DNA of 55,522 nucleotides from Bryobacterales bacterium (lineage in GTDB: Bacteria > Acidobacteriota > Terriglobia > Bryobacterales > UBA6623): assembly GCA_026713545.1 (NCBI GenBank), contig JAPOOG010000164.1:1-55522 (forward strand), read 5' to 3'. Of this stretch, positions 27,072 through 36,262 are shown in pieces. The notes beneath the pieces are model-generated. The model did no database searches and was not told the origin of the DNA. It saw only the letters and a program-made list of their open reading frames with translations. Numbering within the stretch: position 1 is the stretch's first letter; every line of letters starts with the position of its first letter. A program made the position numbers and the translations under genes.

Positions 27072-28187
27072 TTAGTCTTCGGAGCCCAGGTAGGCTTCCA
27101 CCGCGAATTCGTCGCGGCTTACGGAGAACGTTCGTACATCGTGAAGTTGGATGGCACCCGAGCGGCTGCGGCGGCCGATGCCGCCCGCCAGCGGGAGTGA
27201 GTCGACGCCGCCGAGAATCTTGGGGGCGTAATAGAGCAGCGTCTTGTCGACGATGCCGCTGTCGAGGGCAGCCCAGTTGAGTTTGGCCCCGGCTTCGATG
27301 ACAAGCGAGATCATCTGCTGTTCACCCAGCCAAACGACAAGGGAGGGCAGGTCGACGCGGCCTCGAGGGGCTTCGAAGACCTTGACGGGGATGCCACGCT
27401 CCTCGAGCGCGGAGCGGCGCTTGGCAGGCGCGGCGGAAGTCGTCGCTATGACCAGATCATCATTGAAGGATTCCACCATTCCCGACGTGAGCGAAATGCG
27501 CAATAGAGAATCGGCCACGACGCGTACCAGAGGCCGGCGTCGCAAGAGCTTGGAGCGGTCGGTGAGGAGCGGGTCGTCGGAGAGGACGGTACCGATGCCG
27601 GTGAGAATGGCATCGTGATCGTGGCGCACCTGCTGGACATGGGCGCGGGCGACCTCGCTGGTAATCCAGCCGGTGTTGTCGTCGGGCGCGGCGATCTTGC
27701 CGTCGAGAGTGAGCGCGGCCTTGAGCGTGACAAAGGGGTGTCCGGTCTTGCTGAAGTGGAAAAAGGCTTCGTTGAGGCGTCGGGATTCCTCTCGAAAGTC
27801 GTCTGCGGGGTCGACGGTGAGACCTGCGTTGCGCAGGCGAGCCAAGCCGCCGCCGGAGACTTTCGGATGCTCGTCCTCCAAAGGGCAGACGACGCGGCGG
27901 ATTCCGGCGGTGATGATGGCGTCGGTGCAGGGAGGCGTGCGGCCTTCGAAACAGCACGGTTCGAGGCTGACGTAAAGCGTGCCGCCGCGGGCCCGTTCGC
28001 CCGCTTCCTCGAGTGCGAGAACTTCGGCGTGCTTCCTGCCGTGATAGGTGTAGAAACCGCGTCCGGCGGGTGATCCCGCGGCGTCGCAGACGAGAGCTCC
28101 GACCATGGGGTTGGGGCTTGCCAAGCCTCGTCCCTGGCGGGCTAGACGAAGGGCTTCGCGAAGGTTGTTGCTGTCTTCGGCCATCAT
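27072..28187 (-). CDS. ribD: Bifunctional riboflavin biosynthesis deaminase/reductase RibD
   Basis: Catalyses the second and third steps of riboflavin synthesis (deamination of the pyrimidine, then NADPH-dependent side-chain reduction). The 371-residue protein has the deaminase domain (1-145) with the zinc ligands HAE (53-55) and PC...PPC (Cys 78 and Cys 87), and the reductase domain with [15 protein letters not shown] and NTGWITS near 165-180. The usual EPCSHHGRTPPC is here [12 protein letters not shown], a mild variation. It overlaps the ftsY stop (ATGA), so the two are co-translated. ribE follows after 196 bases. Confidence 0.94.
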   Translation of the reverse strand: MMAEDSNNLREALRLARQGRGLASPNPMVGALVCDAAGSPAGRGFYTYHGRKHAEVLALEEAGERARGGTLYVSLEPCCFEGRTPPCTDAIITAGIRRVVCPLEDEHPKVSGGGLARLRNAGLTVDPADDFREESRRLNEAFFHFSKTGHPFVTLKAALTLDGKIAAPDDNTGWITSEVARAHVQQVRHDHDAILTGIGTVLSDDPLLTDRSKLLRRRPLVRVVADSLLRISLTSGMVESFNDDLVIATTSAAPAKRRSALEERGIPVKVFEAPRGRVDLPSLVVWLGEQQMISLVIEAGAKLNWAALDSGIVDKTLLYYAPKILGGVDSLPLAGGIGRRSRSGAIQLHDVRTFSVSRDEFAVEAYLGSED

Positions 28188-29131
28188 CCTTCGAAAAGCG
28201 ACCGCACGAAAGTCTTGGCGTCGAACGGCACGAGGTCGTCGGCCCGTTCGCCGACGCCGACATAGCGGATGGGCAGGCCGAGCTCGCGAGTAATCGCGAC
28301 TACGATGCCTCCCTTCGCGGTGCCGTCGAGCTTGGCGAGCACCAGGCCGGTGACGCCGGCGGTATCGGTGAACCGGCGGGCTTGCTCCAAACCGTTCTGG
28401 CCCGTGACGGCATCGAGCACCAGCAGGACTTGATGCGGCGCGCCGGGGAGAAGCCGCTCCGCGGTGCGCTTCATTTTTTGGAGCTCGGCCATCAGGCCGG
28501 CTTTGTTGTGCAAACGGCCCGCCGTGTCGACGATGACGTGATCAACGGCACGCGCCTTGGCGGCTTCCAGTGCATCGTAGAGAACTGCGCTGGGGTCGGC
28601 GCCTTGCTGTTGTTTGATGACGGGCTGACCGGTGCGCTCGCCCCACGCGGTGAGCTGTTCTGCGGCGGCCGCGCGGAAAGTATCGGCCGCGCACAGGAGG
28701 ACCTTCTTCCCTTCCCCGCTGAAACGGTGGGCAAGCTTCCCGATAGTAGTGGTCTTGCCGGTGCCGTTGACGCCGACGACAAGGATGACCTCGGGCGGTT
28801 TGACCGCACTATGTTCTTTGGGTTCGGGTGCCTGCAGCACGTCGAGAAGGTGGCGGGCAATGTGGTCCCTGAGCTCCGCTGGATCTTTAAGCTGATCGCG
28901 GTCGAGTCTTTCGCGGACTTCGTCCAGGACTTCGGTGGCGGTGCGGACGCCGATGTCGGCGTCAATCAGCATCATTTCAAGCTCATCGAGGAGGTCGGTG
29001 TCGATTTCCTTCTTGCCCTGAACGAGGTCGTCAAGCTGCTCGCTAAGGTCGTCGCGCGTCTTGGCGACGGCGGTTTTGAAGCGGTCTAGCAGACCCGGGT
29101 CCGGGGGGGGACCGAAGAGCGTCTGAATCAT
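28184..29131 (-). CDS. ftsY: Signal recognition particle receptor FtsY
   Basis: The membrane-associated SRP receptor GTPase that delivers ribosome-nascent chains to the translocon. The 315-residue protein has the N domain (1-95) and the G domain: [15 protein letters not shown] near residue 120 (P-loop), [11 protein letters not shown] near 155, [13 protein letters not shown] near 205 (G3), and KLDGTAKGG near 265 (G4 region). The acidic A domain found in E. coli is missing, as in many bacteria. Start ATG at 29131 has no clear ribosome-binding site. ribD is translationally coupled behind it, an unusual neighbour. Confidence 0.95.
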   Translation of the reverse strand: MIQTLFGPPPDPGLLDRFKTAVAKTRDDLSEQLDDLVQGKKEIDTDLLDELEMMLIDADIGVRTATEVLDEVRERLDRDQLKDPAELRDHIARHLLDVLQAPEPKEHSAVKPPEVILVVGVNGTGKTTTIGKLAHRFSGEGKKVLLCAADTFRAAAAEQLTAWGERTGQPVIKQQQGADPSAVLYDALEAAKARAVDHVIVDTAGRLHNKAGLMAELQKMKRTAERLLPGAPHQVLLVLDAVTGQNGLEQARRFTDTAGVTGLVLAKLDGTAKGGIVVAITRELGLPIRYVGVGERADDLVPFDAKTFVRSLFEG

Positions 29132-29218
29132 GTCGGATGCGTCCGTAGCGGACGGTCGGGGGAAACGACGGTACGTCTTGACGCGGGAGGGCGCCCGTTA
29201 TGGCGATGATAGCACGCA

Positions 29219-29269
29219 GGTCTTGCAAGACCGTGACGGCGAGCTCGAGTGCCCCAGGCGAGGCCTGGG
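29219..29269. other. Palindrome and hairpin between purF and ftsY
   Basis: Two structures lie in the 176-base gap. A perfect 14-base palindrome, GGTCTTGCAAGACC, is at 29219-29232. A hairpin CCCAGGC-GAG-GCCTGGG (7-bp stem, 3-base loop) is at 29253-29269, about 40 bases after the purF stop on the minus strand. The hairpin may terminate purF transcripts, though no U-run follows. The palindrome is a candidate operator for ftsY-ribD. Confidence 0.4.
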
Positions 29270-29307
29270 AACGGCAGGGGTGCGCCAGTTTTGCGCCTTG
29301 ACGAAGA

Positions 29308-30777
29308 TCAGCCCTTCCGTCGGTGGTCGGCTACGAGTTGCTCAATGCCGACGACGTCGGTGGGATAGCGGCCGGTATAGCAGGAATAGCAATATCCGCC
29401 GTTACGATCTTGGACGGCTTGCCGCAGGCCTTCGATCGAGAGGTAGGCGAGCGAGTCGGCCTCGGTGTAGCAGCGAATCGATTCGATATTGTGATTCGCG
29501 GCAATCAGCTCGTCTTTGTCGGGCGTGTCGACGCCGTAGTAGCAAGGCGACATCGTCGGAGGGCACGAGATGCGCAAATGCACTTCCTTTGCGCCTGCCT
29601 TGCGCATCATGCGGACGATCTTGCGGCTGGTTGTGCCACGGACGAGCGAGTCGTCAACGAGCACAACGCGTTGACCTTCGATGAGGTGACGGACCGGGTT
29701 CAGCTTGAGCTTGACGCCGAAGTCGCGGATGGACTGCTTGGGCTCGATGAAGGTGCGGCCCACATAGTGGTTGCGGATGAGACCCATTCGGAACGGCAGT
29801 TCGGCTCCGGCGGCGTAACCGATGGCCGCAGAGACGCCGGAATCGGGAACGGGGACGACGACATCGGCAGGCACGTGCGATTCGCGCGCCAGCAGACGGC
29901 CTAGCATTTGGCGGGAGTCTTCGACAGGGCGGCCGAAGACCAGTGAATCGGGACGGGAGAAATAAACGTGCTCGAAAACGCAGTGCGCTGCTGGCAGTGC
30001 GGGTGCGAAGGGCTCGCGGACGAGCCCGTCTTCGCTGACCAGGACCATCTCGCCGGGATGGACGTCATCGATGTACGTGGCGCCGATGAGGTCGAAGGCG
30101 CAGGTCTCGGACGCGAAGACGTAGGCGTCATGTCCGTTGTGCTTGAGCTTGCCGAAGGCCATGGGACGGAAGCCCCGTTGGTCGCGCGCCACGATGAGGC
30201 AGTCTTTTGCGATCAAGGCCAGGGAGAAGGCGCCTTCCAGCCGCAACAGCGATTCGCGCAGCGCATGTTTGAGGTTGGGCTCACGGGAACGCGCCATCAA
30301 GTGCAGGATGACTTCGGTATCGCTGGTCGCATTGAAAATCGAACCGGACATTTCCAGCTCGTTGCGAACTTCGATGGCGTTCGTCAGATTGCCGTTGTGT
30401 GCGAGGGCAAGTTGGCCTTTGTTGCACCCGACAATGAAGGGCTGGGCATTGAGCTTGTTGCTCTGACCGGCGGTGGAATAGCGCGTGTGGCCGATCGCCA
30501 CCTTGCCGGGCAGGTCTTTGAGGACGCGCTGCGTGAAGATTTCGGCGACGAGGCCCCTCTCCTTCGTGCAGTAAAGCCGTTCGCCGTCACTCGAACAAAT
30601 GCCGGCGCTCTCTTGCCCGCGGTGCTGCAGGGCATAGAGACCGAGGTAGGCCAGGTTCGCGGCCTCTGGGTGGCCGTGAATGGCGAATACGCCGCACTCT
30701 TCGCGGAAGCCGTCGAACTCCGTTGCGCCGTTGGAATGGCCCGCTGGATCGCCGGTGTCCTTGCGCCTGTGCGTCAT
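29308..30777 (-). CDS. purF: Amidophosphoribosyltransferase PurF
   Basis: Makes 5-phosphoribosylamine from PRPP and glutamine, the first step of purine synthesis. The 489-residue protein has a short propeptide of 27 residues before the catalytic Cys (ECGVF, Cys28), the glutaminase domain, and the PRTase domain with the PRPP loop VVLVDDSLVRGTT near 365. The late pair CYSCYTGRYP near 460 fits the Bacillus-type enzyme with a structural [4Fe-4S] cluster. The ATG at 30777 overlaps the purL stop (TGATG), which favours it over the ATG at 30813. Confidence 0.94.
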   Translation of the reverse strand: MTHRRKDTGDPAGHSNGATEFDGFREECGVFAIHGHPEAANLAYLGLYALQHRGQESAGICSSDGERLYCTKERGLVAEIFTQRVLKDLPGKVAIGHTRYSTAGQSNKLNAQPFIVGCNKGQLALAHNGNLTNAIEVRNELEMSGSIFNATSDTEVILHLMARSREPNLKHALRESLLRLEGAFSLALIAKDCLIVARDQRGFRPMAFGKLKHNGHDAYVFASETCAFDLIGATYIDDVHPGEMVLVSEDGLVREPFAPALPAAHCVFEHVYFSRPDSLVFGRPVEDSRQMLGRLLARESHVPADVVVPVPDSGVSAAIGYAAGAELPFRMGLIRNHYVGRTFIEPKQSIRDFGVKLKLNPVRHLIEGQRVVLVDDSLVRGTTSRKIVRMMRKAGAKEVHLRISCPPTMSPCYYGVDTPDKDELIAANHNIESIRCYTEADSLAYLSIEGLRQAVQDRNGGYCYSCYTGRYPTDVVGIEQLVADHRRKG

Positions 30778-33026
30778 CAGCCGCAGAGCATCCTCTCCAG
30801 AGAGGAATCCCATGATCGGAAAAGTTCTCCGACGGATGCGTGGAACGTGTCTCCGTTGATTTGGATTTCCAGATTGCCCTCTTCGGTTTCGCCGATGACC
30901 GGCGCGGGAATCGCCAGATCGTCTGCGATGCTGCCAACTGCCTCGCTGTTCTCTTTGGATACCGACAACAGGACTCTCGAGGGTGCTTCGTGGAACAGAG
31001 TGAAAAGTGGGCTGAACTCTGATGATAGCTCGATTCGCGCACCGATGCGCCTGGGTCCGAATCCGCAGCGCGCCAGAGCCACGCCCAGGCCGCCATCGCT
31101 GAGATCGTGTGCCGATTCGGCAAGGCGGGCGCGCACGATATCGCGGACGGTTTTGTGAACTCGTTTTTCGTAGTCCATGTCGAGAGTGGGCGGCAGACCC
31201 CATGTCTCTCCCAGGATGACTTTGGCGTATTGTGAGCTTCCGAATCGGCGCTCCAGGTCAAGCGGGTCGGCGGTTACCCCGGGCAGGACGCCTCCAACGA
31301 GCATGATCTTGCGGCCGGGCCGTTGAAAGTGCATGCCTGCCGGGACGCCCATGTGGTCGAGAAGGCCGACGATGCCGATGACGGGTGTCGGATAGATGGC
31401 GTCGCCCAAGGTCTCGTTATAGAAGCTGACGTTGCCGCCGGTGATCGGCGTGCCGAAGTGGCGGCACGCTTCTCCCATACCTTCCACGGCTTCGACGAAT
31501 TGCCCCATGATCTCAGGCTTTTCGGGGTTGCCGAAGTTCAGGCAATTCGTCGCGGCAATCGGTTCGGCGCCGACGGTCGAGAGGTTTCGGCAACACTCCG
31601 CGACGGCGAGCTGGGCGCCTTCGCGCGGGCTGAACGCGCAATAGCGGCCGTTGCCGTCGAGTGCCATGGCGAGAGACACGCCGGCGTCCTTGACGCGGAC
31701 CACCGCGGCATCGCACCCGGGCGGTGCCGTCGTGTTCGTGCGGACCATGTAGTCGTACTGCTCGTAGATCTTGCGCTTCGAGCAGAGGTCCGGAGCAGCG
31801 AGCAGCTTCTTGAGTGCGTCGGCATGGTCGGCGGCCGAGGGTTGCGGCAGCTTGGGGCCATCCAACGGTGCGGGGCGGAACGGCGTCGTTGCAGGGCGAT
31901 CGTAGAGCGGCGCGTCATTGGTGAGCAGTGAGTTCGGCACCTCGGCAACGACCTCGCCATGATCGCGCACCCGGAGAATTCCGTCGTCCGTGACGGTGCC
32001 GATCTCCACGGCGTCGAGTCCCCACTTCTTGAAGATGGCGAAAACTTCTTTCTCGACGCCGCGTTCGGCTATCAGCAACATGCGCTCTTGCGACTCGGAA
32101 AGCATGATTTCGTAGGGCGTCATGCCTTGCTCACGCTGGGGAACGTTCTTGAGGTCAATCTCCACACCGGTGCCGCCGCGGCCGCCCATTTCGCAGGTCG
32201 AGCAGGTCAGCCCGGCGGCGCCCATGTCCTGAATGCCGAGAATCACTCCACTCTCCATCGCTTCGAGACAGGCTTCGAGCAGAAGTTTCTCGAGAAAGGG
32301 GTCTCCGACCTGAACGTTGGGCCGCTTCTCTTCCGACTGTTCGTCGAACTCGGCCGAGGCCATCGAAGCCCCGTGGATGCCGTCCCGACCGGTCTTCGCT
32401 CCAACGTAGATCACCGGGTTGCCGATTCCGGAGGCCTTGCCGAAGAAGATCCTGTCCTTTCGGAAGATGCCGAGCGCGAACGCGTTGACCAGGGGGTTGC
32501 CGTTATAGCTCGATTCGAAGACGCATTCGCCGCCGATAGTGGGGACACCGAAGCAGTTCCCGTAGTGCGCAATGCCGCCCACGACGCCGCCCACAATGTG
32601 GCGGTTGCGGTTTCCAGCTTCGGGGTCGTTGGGTGGCCCGAATCGTAGCGAGTCCATCACGGCTAGCGGGCGCGCGCCCATCGTGAAGATGTCGCGCAGA
32701 ATGCCGCCGACGCCCGTCGCCGCGCCCTGGAACGGCTCGATAAAGCTGGGGTGATTGTGGGATTCAATCTTGAAGGCCGCGGCGTATCCGTTGCCGATGT
32801 CAACGATACCCGCGTTTTCGCCGGGGCCGACAAGAATCCTCTCACCCGAGGTGGGCAGCTTCTTGAGATGCTTACGCGAGCTCTTGTAGGAGCAGTGCTC
32901 GCTCCACATCACACTGATGATGCCGAGTTCGGTGAGGTTCGGCTCGCGGCCGATCTTCGCGACGATCAGTTCGTACTCCTCGATCGTAAGGCCGTGTTGC
33001 TCGATGACTTCGGCGTTGATGGTCAT
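30777..33026 (-). CDS. purL: Phosphoribosylformylglycinamidine synthase subunit PurL
   Basis: The large ATP-dependent subunit of the three-part FGAM synthase, which works with PurQ (glutaminase) and PurS. The 749-residue size shows it is the small PurL type. Stretches seen are [21 protein letters not shown] near residue 36, [15 protein letters not shown] near 65, [21 protein letters not shown] near 90 and [19 protein letters not shown] near 265. The ATG at 33026 is preferred to the GTG just before it. It sits between purQ (34 bases upstream) and purF (overlapping). No purS is in the window. Confidence 0.95.
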   Translation of the reverse strand: MTINAEVIEQHGLTIEEYELIVAKIGREPNLTELGIISVMWSEHCSYKSSRKHLKKLPTSGERILVGPGENAGIVDIGNGYAAAFKIESHNHPSFIEPFQGAATGVGGILRDIFTMGARPLAVMDSLRFGPPNDPEAGNRNRHIVGGVVGGIAHYGNCFGVPTIGGECVFESSYNGNPLVNAFALGIFRKDRIFFGKASGIGNPVIYVGAKTGRDGIHGASMASAEFDEQSEEKRPNVQVGDPFLEKLLLEACLEAMESGVILGIQDMGAAGLTCSTCEMGGRGGTGVEIDLKNVPQREQGMTPYEIMLSESQERMLLIAERGVEKEVFAIFKKWGLDAVEIGTVTDDGILRVRDHGEVVAEVPNSLLTNDAPLYDRPATTPFRPAPLDGPKLPQPSAADHADALKKLLAAPDLCSKRKIYEQYDYMVRTNTTAPPGCDAAVVRVKDAGVSLAMALDGNGRYCAFSPREGAQLAVAECCRNLSTVGAEPIAATNCLNFGNPEKPEIMGQFVEAVEGMGEACRHFGTPITGGNVSFYNETLGDAIYPTPVIGIVGLLDHMGVPAGMHFQRPGRKIMLVGGVLPGVTADPLDLERRFGSSQYAKVILGETWGLPPTLDMDYEKRVHKTVRDIVRARLAESAHDLSDGGLGVALARCGFGPRRIGARIELSSEFSPLFTLFHEAPSRVLLSVSKENSEAVGSIADDLAIPAPVIGETEEGNLEIQINGDTFHASVGELFRSWDSSLERMLCG

Positions 33027-33060
33027 CACGGAGCGCAGGGTCGTAGCGAGTCGAGTGAGG

Positions 33061-33780
33061 TTAGCTGCGGACGAGAGAATGGATCATCGATTCGAAGACC
33101 AGCCGTCCATCGATAGAGCCCATAGCCGGGTCGGCCGCTCTTTCAGGATGAGGCATCATGCCGAGCACGTTGCGGCCTTCGTTCACAATGCCGGCGATGT
33201 TGTTGACTGAGCCGTTGGGGTTTGCCTCGGGCGTGACCCGCCCATCAGCATTTACGTATCGAAAGATGACCCGGTTATCCCGTTCGAGTATGTCGAGCGT
33301 CTCTTCGTCGGCGTAGTAGCAGCCTTCACCGTGAGCGATCGGGATTGCCAGAATTTGACCCGGGTTACAGTGCCGAGTGAACGGAGATTCCGTACTCTCA
33401 ACGTGCAAATGCACCGTGCGGCACACAAAGTGCAAACACCGGTTCCGCACGAGTGCGCCCGGCAACAATCCCGACTCGACGAGAATCTGAAACCCGTTGC
33501 AGATCCCGATCACAAGGCCGCCGTGCTCCGCGAATCGTTGCACCGCGCTCAGAACAGGTGAGAAGCGAGCGATTGCGCCGGCGCGTAAATAGTCGCCGTA
33601 CGAGAAGCCGCCGGGGAGCAGAATCGCGTCGAAACCGGACAGATCTTCCGACTCGTGCCAGATGAAGTCCGCGGATTGACCCAGGTTCTCCCGCAGCGCG
33701 TAAAGCGCGTCGTGGTCGCAGTTTGAACCAGGAAAGAGGACGACTCCGAAGCGGAGGGAGGGCGAGTCCGCCAAGGCCAC
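33061..33780 (-). CDS. purQ: Phosphoribosylformylglycinamidine synthase subunit PurQ
   Basis: The glutaminase subunit of FGAM synthase, a class I glutamine amidotransferase. The 239-residue protein has [13 protein letters not shown] near residue 12, [18 protein letters not shown] near 55, the nucleophile Cys94 in GICNGFQIL and the catalytic His in [12 protein letters not shown] near the end. It starts with GTG at 33780, as no ATG is in a usable position. It is the first gene of purQ-purL-purF. The 110-base region upstream is shared with a divergent gene. Confidence 0.94.
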   Translation of the reverse strand: MALADSPSLRFGVVLFPGSNCDHDALYALRENLGQSADFIWHESEDLSGFDAILLPGGFSYGDYLRAGAIARFSPVLSAVQRFAEHGGLVIGICNGFQILVESGLLPGALVRNRCLHFVCRTVHLHVESTESPFTRHCNPGQILAIPIAHGEGCYYADEETLDILERDNRVIFRYVNADGRVTPEANPNGSVNNIAGIVNEGRNVLGMMPHPERAADPAMGSIDGRLVFESMIHSLVRS

Positions 33781-33890
33781 CTGTCAGTGTAGCATTGTTG
33801 CCGCTTGCTCTCGAACGGCCTCTCGATGCTGTCGATACGATCTCCTGAAGGCTTGGGTTCGTGTTAGATTGGATGGGAAGCGGGCGCAGC

Positions 33891-34169
33891 ATGAGCATAA
33901 TGATCGCCGAGGTGTACAAGGCTCTGGTCGAGGCCGGAGCGCCCGAGGACAGCGCTAGGGCCGCCGCCAGTTCCATCCCTGTCGCCAAGGACTTGGCCAG
34001 CAAGCAGGACATCGCCGAGGTGAGACAGGAAATCACCTCGCTTCGGGGCGAGCTGAGACAGGAAATCACCTCGCTTCGGGGCGAAGTGAAGTCGGATCTG
34101 AAGCTCATAAAGTTCGTCTACGGCCCAGCGGTTCTGCCGATGCTCACCAAGCTGGTCTTCTTCCCCTGA
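33891..34169 (+). CDS. Small coiled-coil protein with hendecad repeat
   Basis: A 92-residue protein: an N-terminal helical part (IMIAEVYKALVEAGAPEDSARAAA), a coiled coil, and a C-terminal hydrophobic helix (LIKFVYGPAVLPMLTKLVFF) that is probably a membrane anchor. The coiled coil holds two 11-residue units (RQEITSLRGEL, RQEITSLRGEV) encoded by a nearly perfect 33-bp tandem duplication (34021-34053, 34054-34086). It resembles short CCDC90/DUF1640-like proteins, whose role in bacteria is unknown. The ATG at 33891 is chosen over one 30 bases upstream because relatives start MS-MIAEVY; that recollection is not verified. Confidence 0.65.
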   Translation: MSIMIAEVYKALVEAGAPEDSARAAASSIPVAKDLASKQDIAEVRQEITSLRGELRQEITSLRGEVKSDLKLIKFVYGPAVLPMLTKLVFFP

Positions 34170-34257
34170 CCTGAAACATCCTGTTGATCAAGCCGGGTTG
34201 ACACCCATCCGGATGTTTCCTGTTTGAATGATCCGCCCACGAGCGGAGGAAAAACTG

Positions 34258-34446
34258 ACCTGCATTTCTCACCACGTGTCGAGGCGAGGTGCGTGAGAGG
34301 GCCGTCAGGACGAGGCGTGAGACGCTTGGCGCGCGCAGGTGTACTTGACCGTACATCGAGAACACCAAGCAAGCGTTGCGAAGGAAAAGCAAAGTCATGG
34401 CGGTCTTATCGCGTGCTTCGCCAGTCAGGTGGTGAGAAATGCAGGC
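34258..34446 (+). repeat. Dispersed inverted-repeat element, short form, copy E (189 bp)
   Basis: The left end ACCTGCATTTCTCACCAC and right end GTGGTGAGAAATGCAGGC are perfect complements over 17 bases. The body is the conserved one with a net 10-bp gain relative to copies A, G and H, made by the insertion around GCGAAGGAAAAGC. It stands between the coiled-coil gene and the sulfatase gene. The rest of the 480-base gap, including 34447-34652, contains no other recognised feature. Confidence 0.9.
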
Positions 34447-34652
34447 AAGATCGCCTCCCCTTCCGTCGGGTCTCCGCGGTCCGCCGAAGTTGCGCGAGAG
34501 TTCGGCGTGCGCGCGGCCCTTCCCACCCGCAACGCCAGGCATGCCTCGGTCCGCCACCCGATCTCCATGTTCCAGTTCGGCTCGATCGGAGGCTCCACTG
34601 CAATGGACCGCGCGACTATACTGTTGTCATTTCCCGCATCAGGAGTTGCGCC

Positions 34653-36029
34653 ATGAATCGCAGAACATTTCTCTCCGGCGTCAGCGCCGCGCCTCTTATC
34701 TCGGGCCAAACAAGCGGCCAGGACTACACCCCGGTCGGCGAACGACCTCCGAACATTCTGTTCCTCCTGTTTGACAAGTGTCGAACGGATGCCATCGGAG
34801 CGTACGGCGAGCGCGAAGTGCACACGCCCAACCTTGACTTTCTCGCCGAAACCGGGGTTCGCTTCAACAACTGCTATGCGCCCCAGGCTCTCTGCGGGCC
34901 GACGCGGGCGTCGATCCTGACGGGCAGCTACTCCCACGTTCATGGGCTGAAGCGGAACGTATATCCGCATAGCCCCGGCTCCAGCAACTCGACCTATCAG
35001 GAGCCGATCATCGACCCCTTCCGCGATCAGCGCTTCCGGCTGTGGGACAACTTCGCGTTCTATCTCAACAATGCGGGCTACGCGACCGGGCACATCGGCA
35101 AGTGGCACTTGGGGCCTGCAAACCCCGGCTTCTTTGATTACTGGAAGTCGTTCAACTCGCTGCTGCTGCACTGGATCGGCGAGCCGCACCGATCGCGCTA
35201 CCGGCCCGACGTGCACACCGATCAAGGTCTGCGCTTCCTCGACGATCACGCCGACGAGCCTTTCTTCCTCTATCAGTCCTACTATTCGCCGCACGAGCCA
35301 TCCGATCCGCCCAAACACTTCCTGAAACACTATGAAGGGCAGCCCCACGCCGGCTACTACGGCTCGGTCAGTGCACTTGATTGGAACGTCGGGCGCATCC
35401 TCGACAAGTTGCGCGAGAAGGGTCTGCTCGATGACACGATGATCATCTTCACGACCGAGCACGGCCGCGCCTGGACGGAGCGTCCGGGAAGCGTCGAGGG
35501 CATGACCACCTCGTACGACGACGCGGCGCGCATCCCGCTGATGATTCGGTATCCAAAGCGGCTGCCCTCCGGCAAGGTGTGGCAGTCCGGCGTCAGCTCC
35601 GTTGATATCATGCCGACGATCCTCGACGCCGCGGGCATCGTTCCGATCATGGGAGCGTACGGAAATGACTTTCGGCCCGTGCTTCACGGCCGCAGCCTTC
35701 TCAACGAAGTCAACCAGGGCCGTGACGATTGGAGCCGCCCCATCATGATCCAGAACGTACCGCAGCAAGGCATCGACAACGCCTATTACGAAGAACGCGG
35801 GCTCCGCAGCGAGCAGTTCAAGATCATCCTGCGCAAGTACGGCGTTCGTCCGGTGCGGCGCCCCGGTGAGTTGTACGACATGAAGGCGGACCCCGGCGAG
35901 ACGCGCAACCTCTGGAACTCGGCGCCTTCGACGGTGAAGGAGATGGCATCGAAAGTCAGGGATTGGGGTGAAGAGTACGACGATGACCTGTCTATCGACC
36001 TCGGCATATGGGCAATGGAAAATGCCTGA
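34653..36029 (+). CDS. Exported sulfatase (formylglycine-dependent)
   Basis: A 458-residue arylsulfatase-type hydrolase that cleaves sulfate esters, probably of polysaccharides or other exported substrates. The N-terminus (NRRTFLSGVSAAP) is TAT-like. PPNILFLLFDKCRTDAIGAYG near residue 32 carries the first metal ligand. The catalytic site is CGPTRASILTG, with Cys81 converted to formylglycine. HIGKWHLG near 150 and TTEHG near 270 are also family motifs; the latter has Glu where Asp is usual (DHG). The C-terminal ELYDMKADPGETRNLW is typical. The TGA stop ends at the first base of repeat copy F. A maturase gene is not in the window. Confidence 0.92.
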   Translation: MNRRTFLSGVSAAPLISGQTSGQDYTPVGERPPNILFLLFDKCRTDAIGAYGEREVHTPNLDFLAETGVRFNNCYAPQALCGPTRASILTGSYSHVHGLKRNVYPHSPGSSNSTYQEPIIDPFRDQRFRLWDNFAFYLNNAGYATGHIGKWHLGPANPGFFDYWKSFNSLLLHWIGEPHRSRYRPDVHTDQGLRFLDDHADEPFFLYQSYYSPHEPSDPPKHFLKHYEGQPHAGYYGSVSALDWNVGRILDKLREKGLLDDTMIIFTTEHGRAWTERPGSVEGMTTSYDDAARIPLMIRYPKRLPSGKVWQSGVSSVDIMPTILDAAGIVPIMGAYGNDFRPVLHGRSLLNEVNQGRDDWSRPIMIQNVPQQGIDNAYYEERGLRSEQFKIILRKYGVRPVRRPGELYDMKADPGETRNLWNSAPSTVKEMASKVRDWGEEYDDDLSIDLGIWAMENA

Positions 36030-36227
36030 CCTGCGTTTCTCGCCACGCGGCGAGGTGAAGTGCGTGAGAGGGCCGTCAGGACGAGGCGCGAGCCGGGCGG
36101 AGGAAAAAGGCGCGCGCAGGCGCACTTGACCGTACGTCGAACACGGCAAGCAAGCGTTGCGAAGGAAAAGCGAAGTCATGGCGGTCGTATCGCGTGATGC
36201 TGCCGTCGGGTGAGGAGAAACACAGGC
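36029..36227 (+). repeat. Dispersed inverted-repeat element, short form, copy F (199 bp)
   Basis: The left end is ACCTGCGTTTCTCGCCAC, with TG of the sulfatase stop codon as flank; the right end is GGAGAAACACAGGC, flanked by TA. It carries both small insertions (GGGCGGAGGAAAAAGG and the GGAAAAG region) and has the same length as copy J. Its left border completes the sulfatase TGA. Confidence 0.9.
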
Positions 36228-36262
36228 TAGCGTCTCCGTGACGCCATAGGAGTTTGTTGTCA

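Noticed and set aside
26076..29307. FMN riboswitch upstream of the rib genes
   Set aside because: I looked for the conserved AGGG/GGTG-type segments of the RFN element in the leaders of ribE and ribD-ftsY and saw none.
29308..31203. Extended 631-codon version of purF
   Set aside because: The first 140 codons are the out-of-frame 3' end of purL; the true start is at the TGATG overlap.
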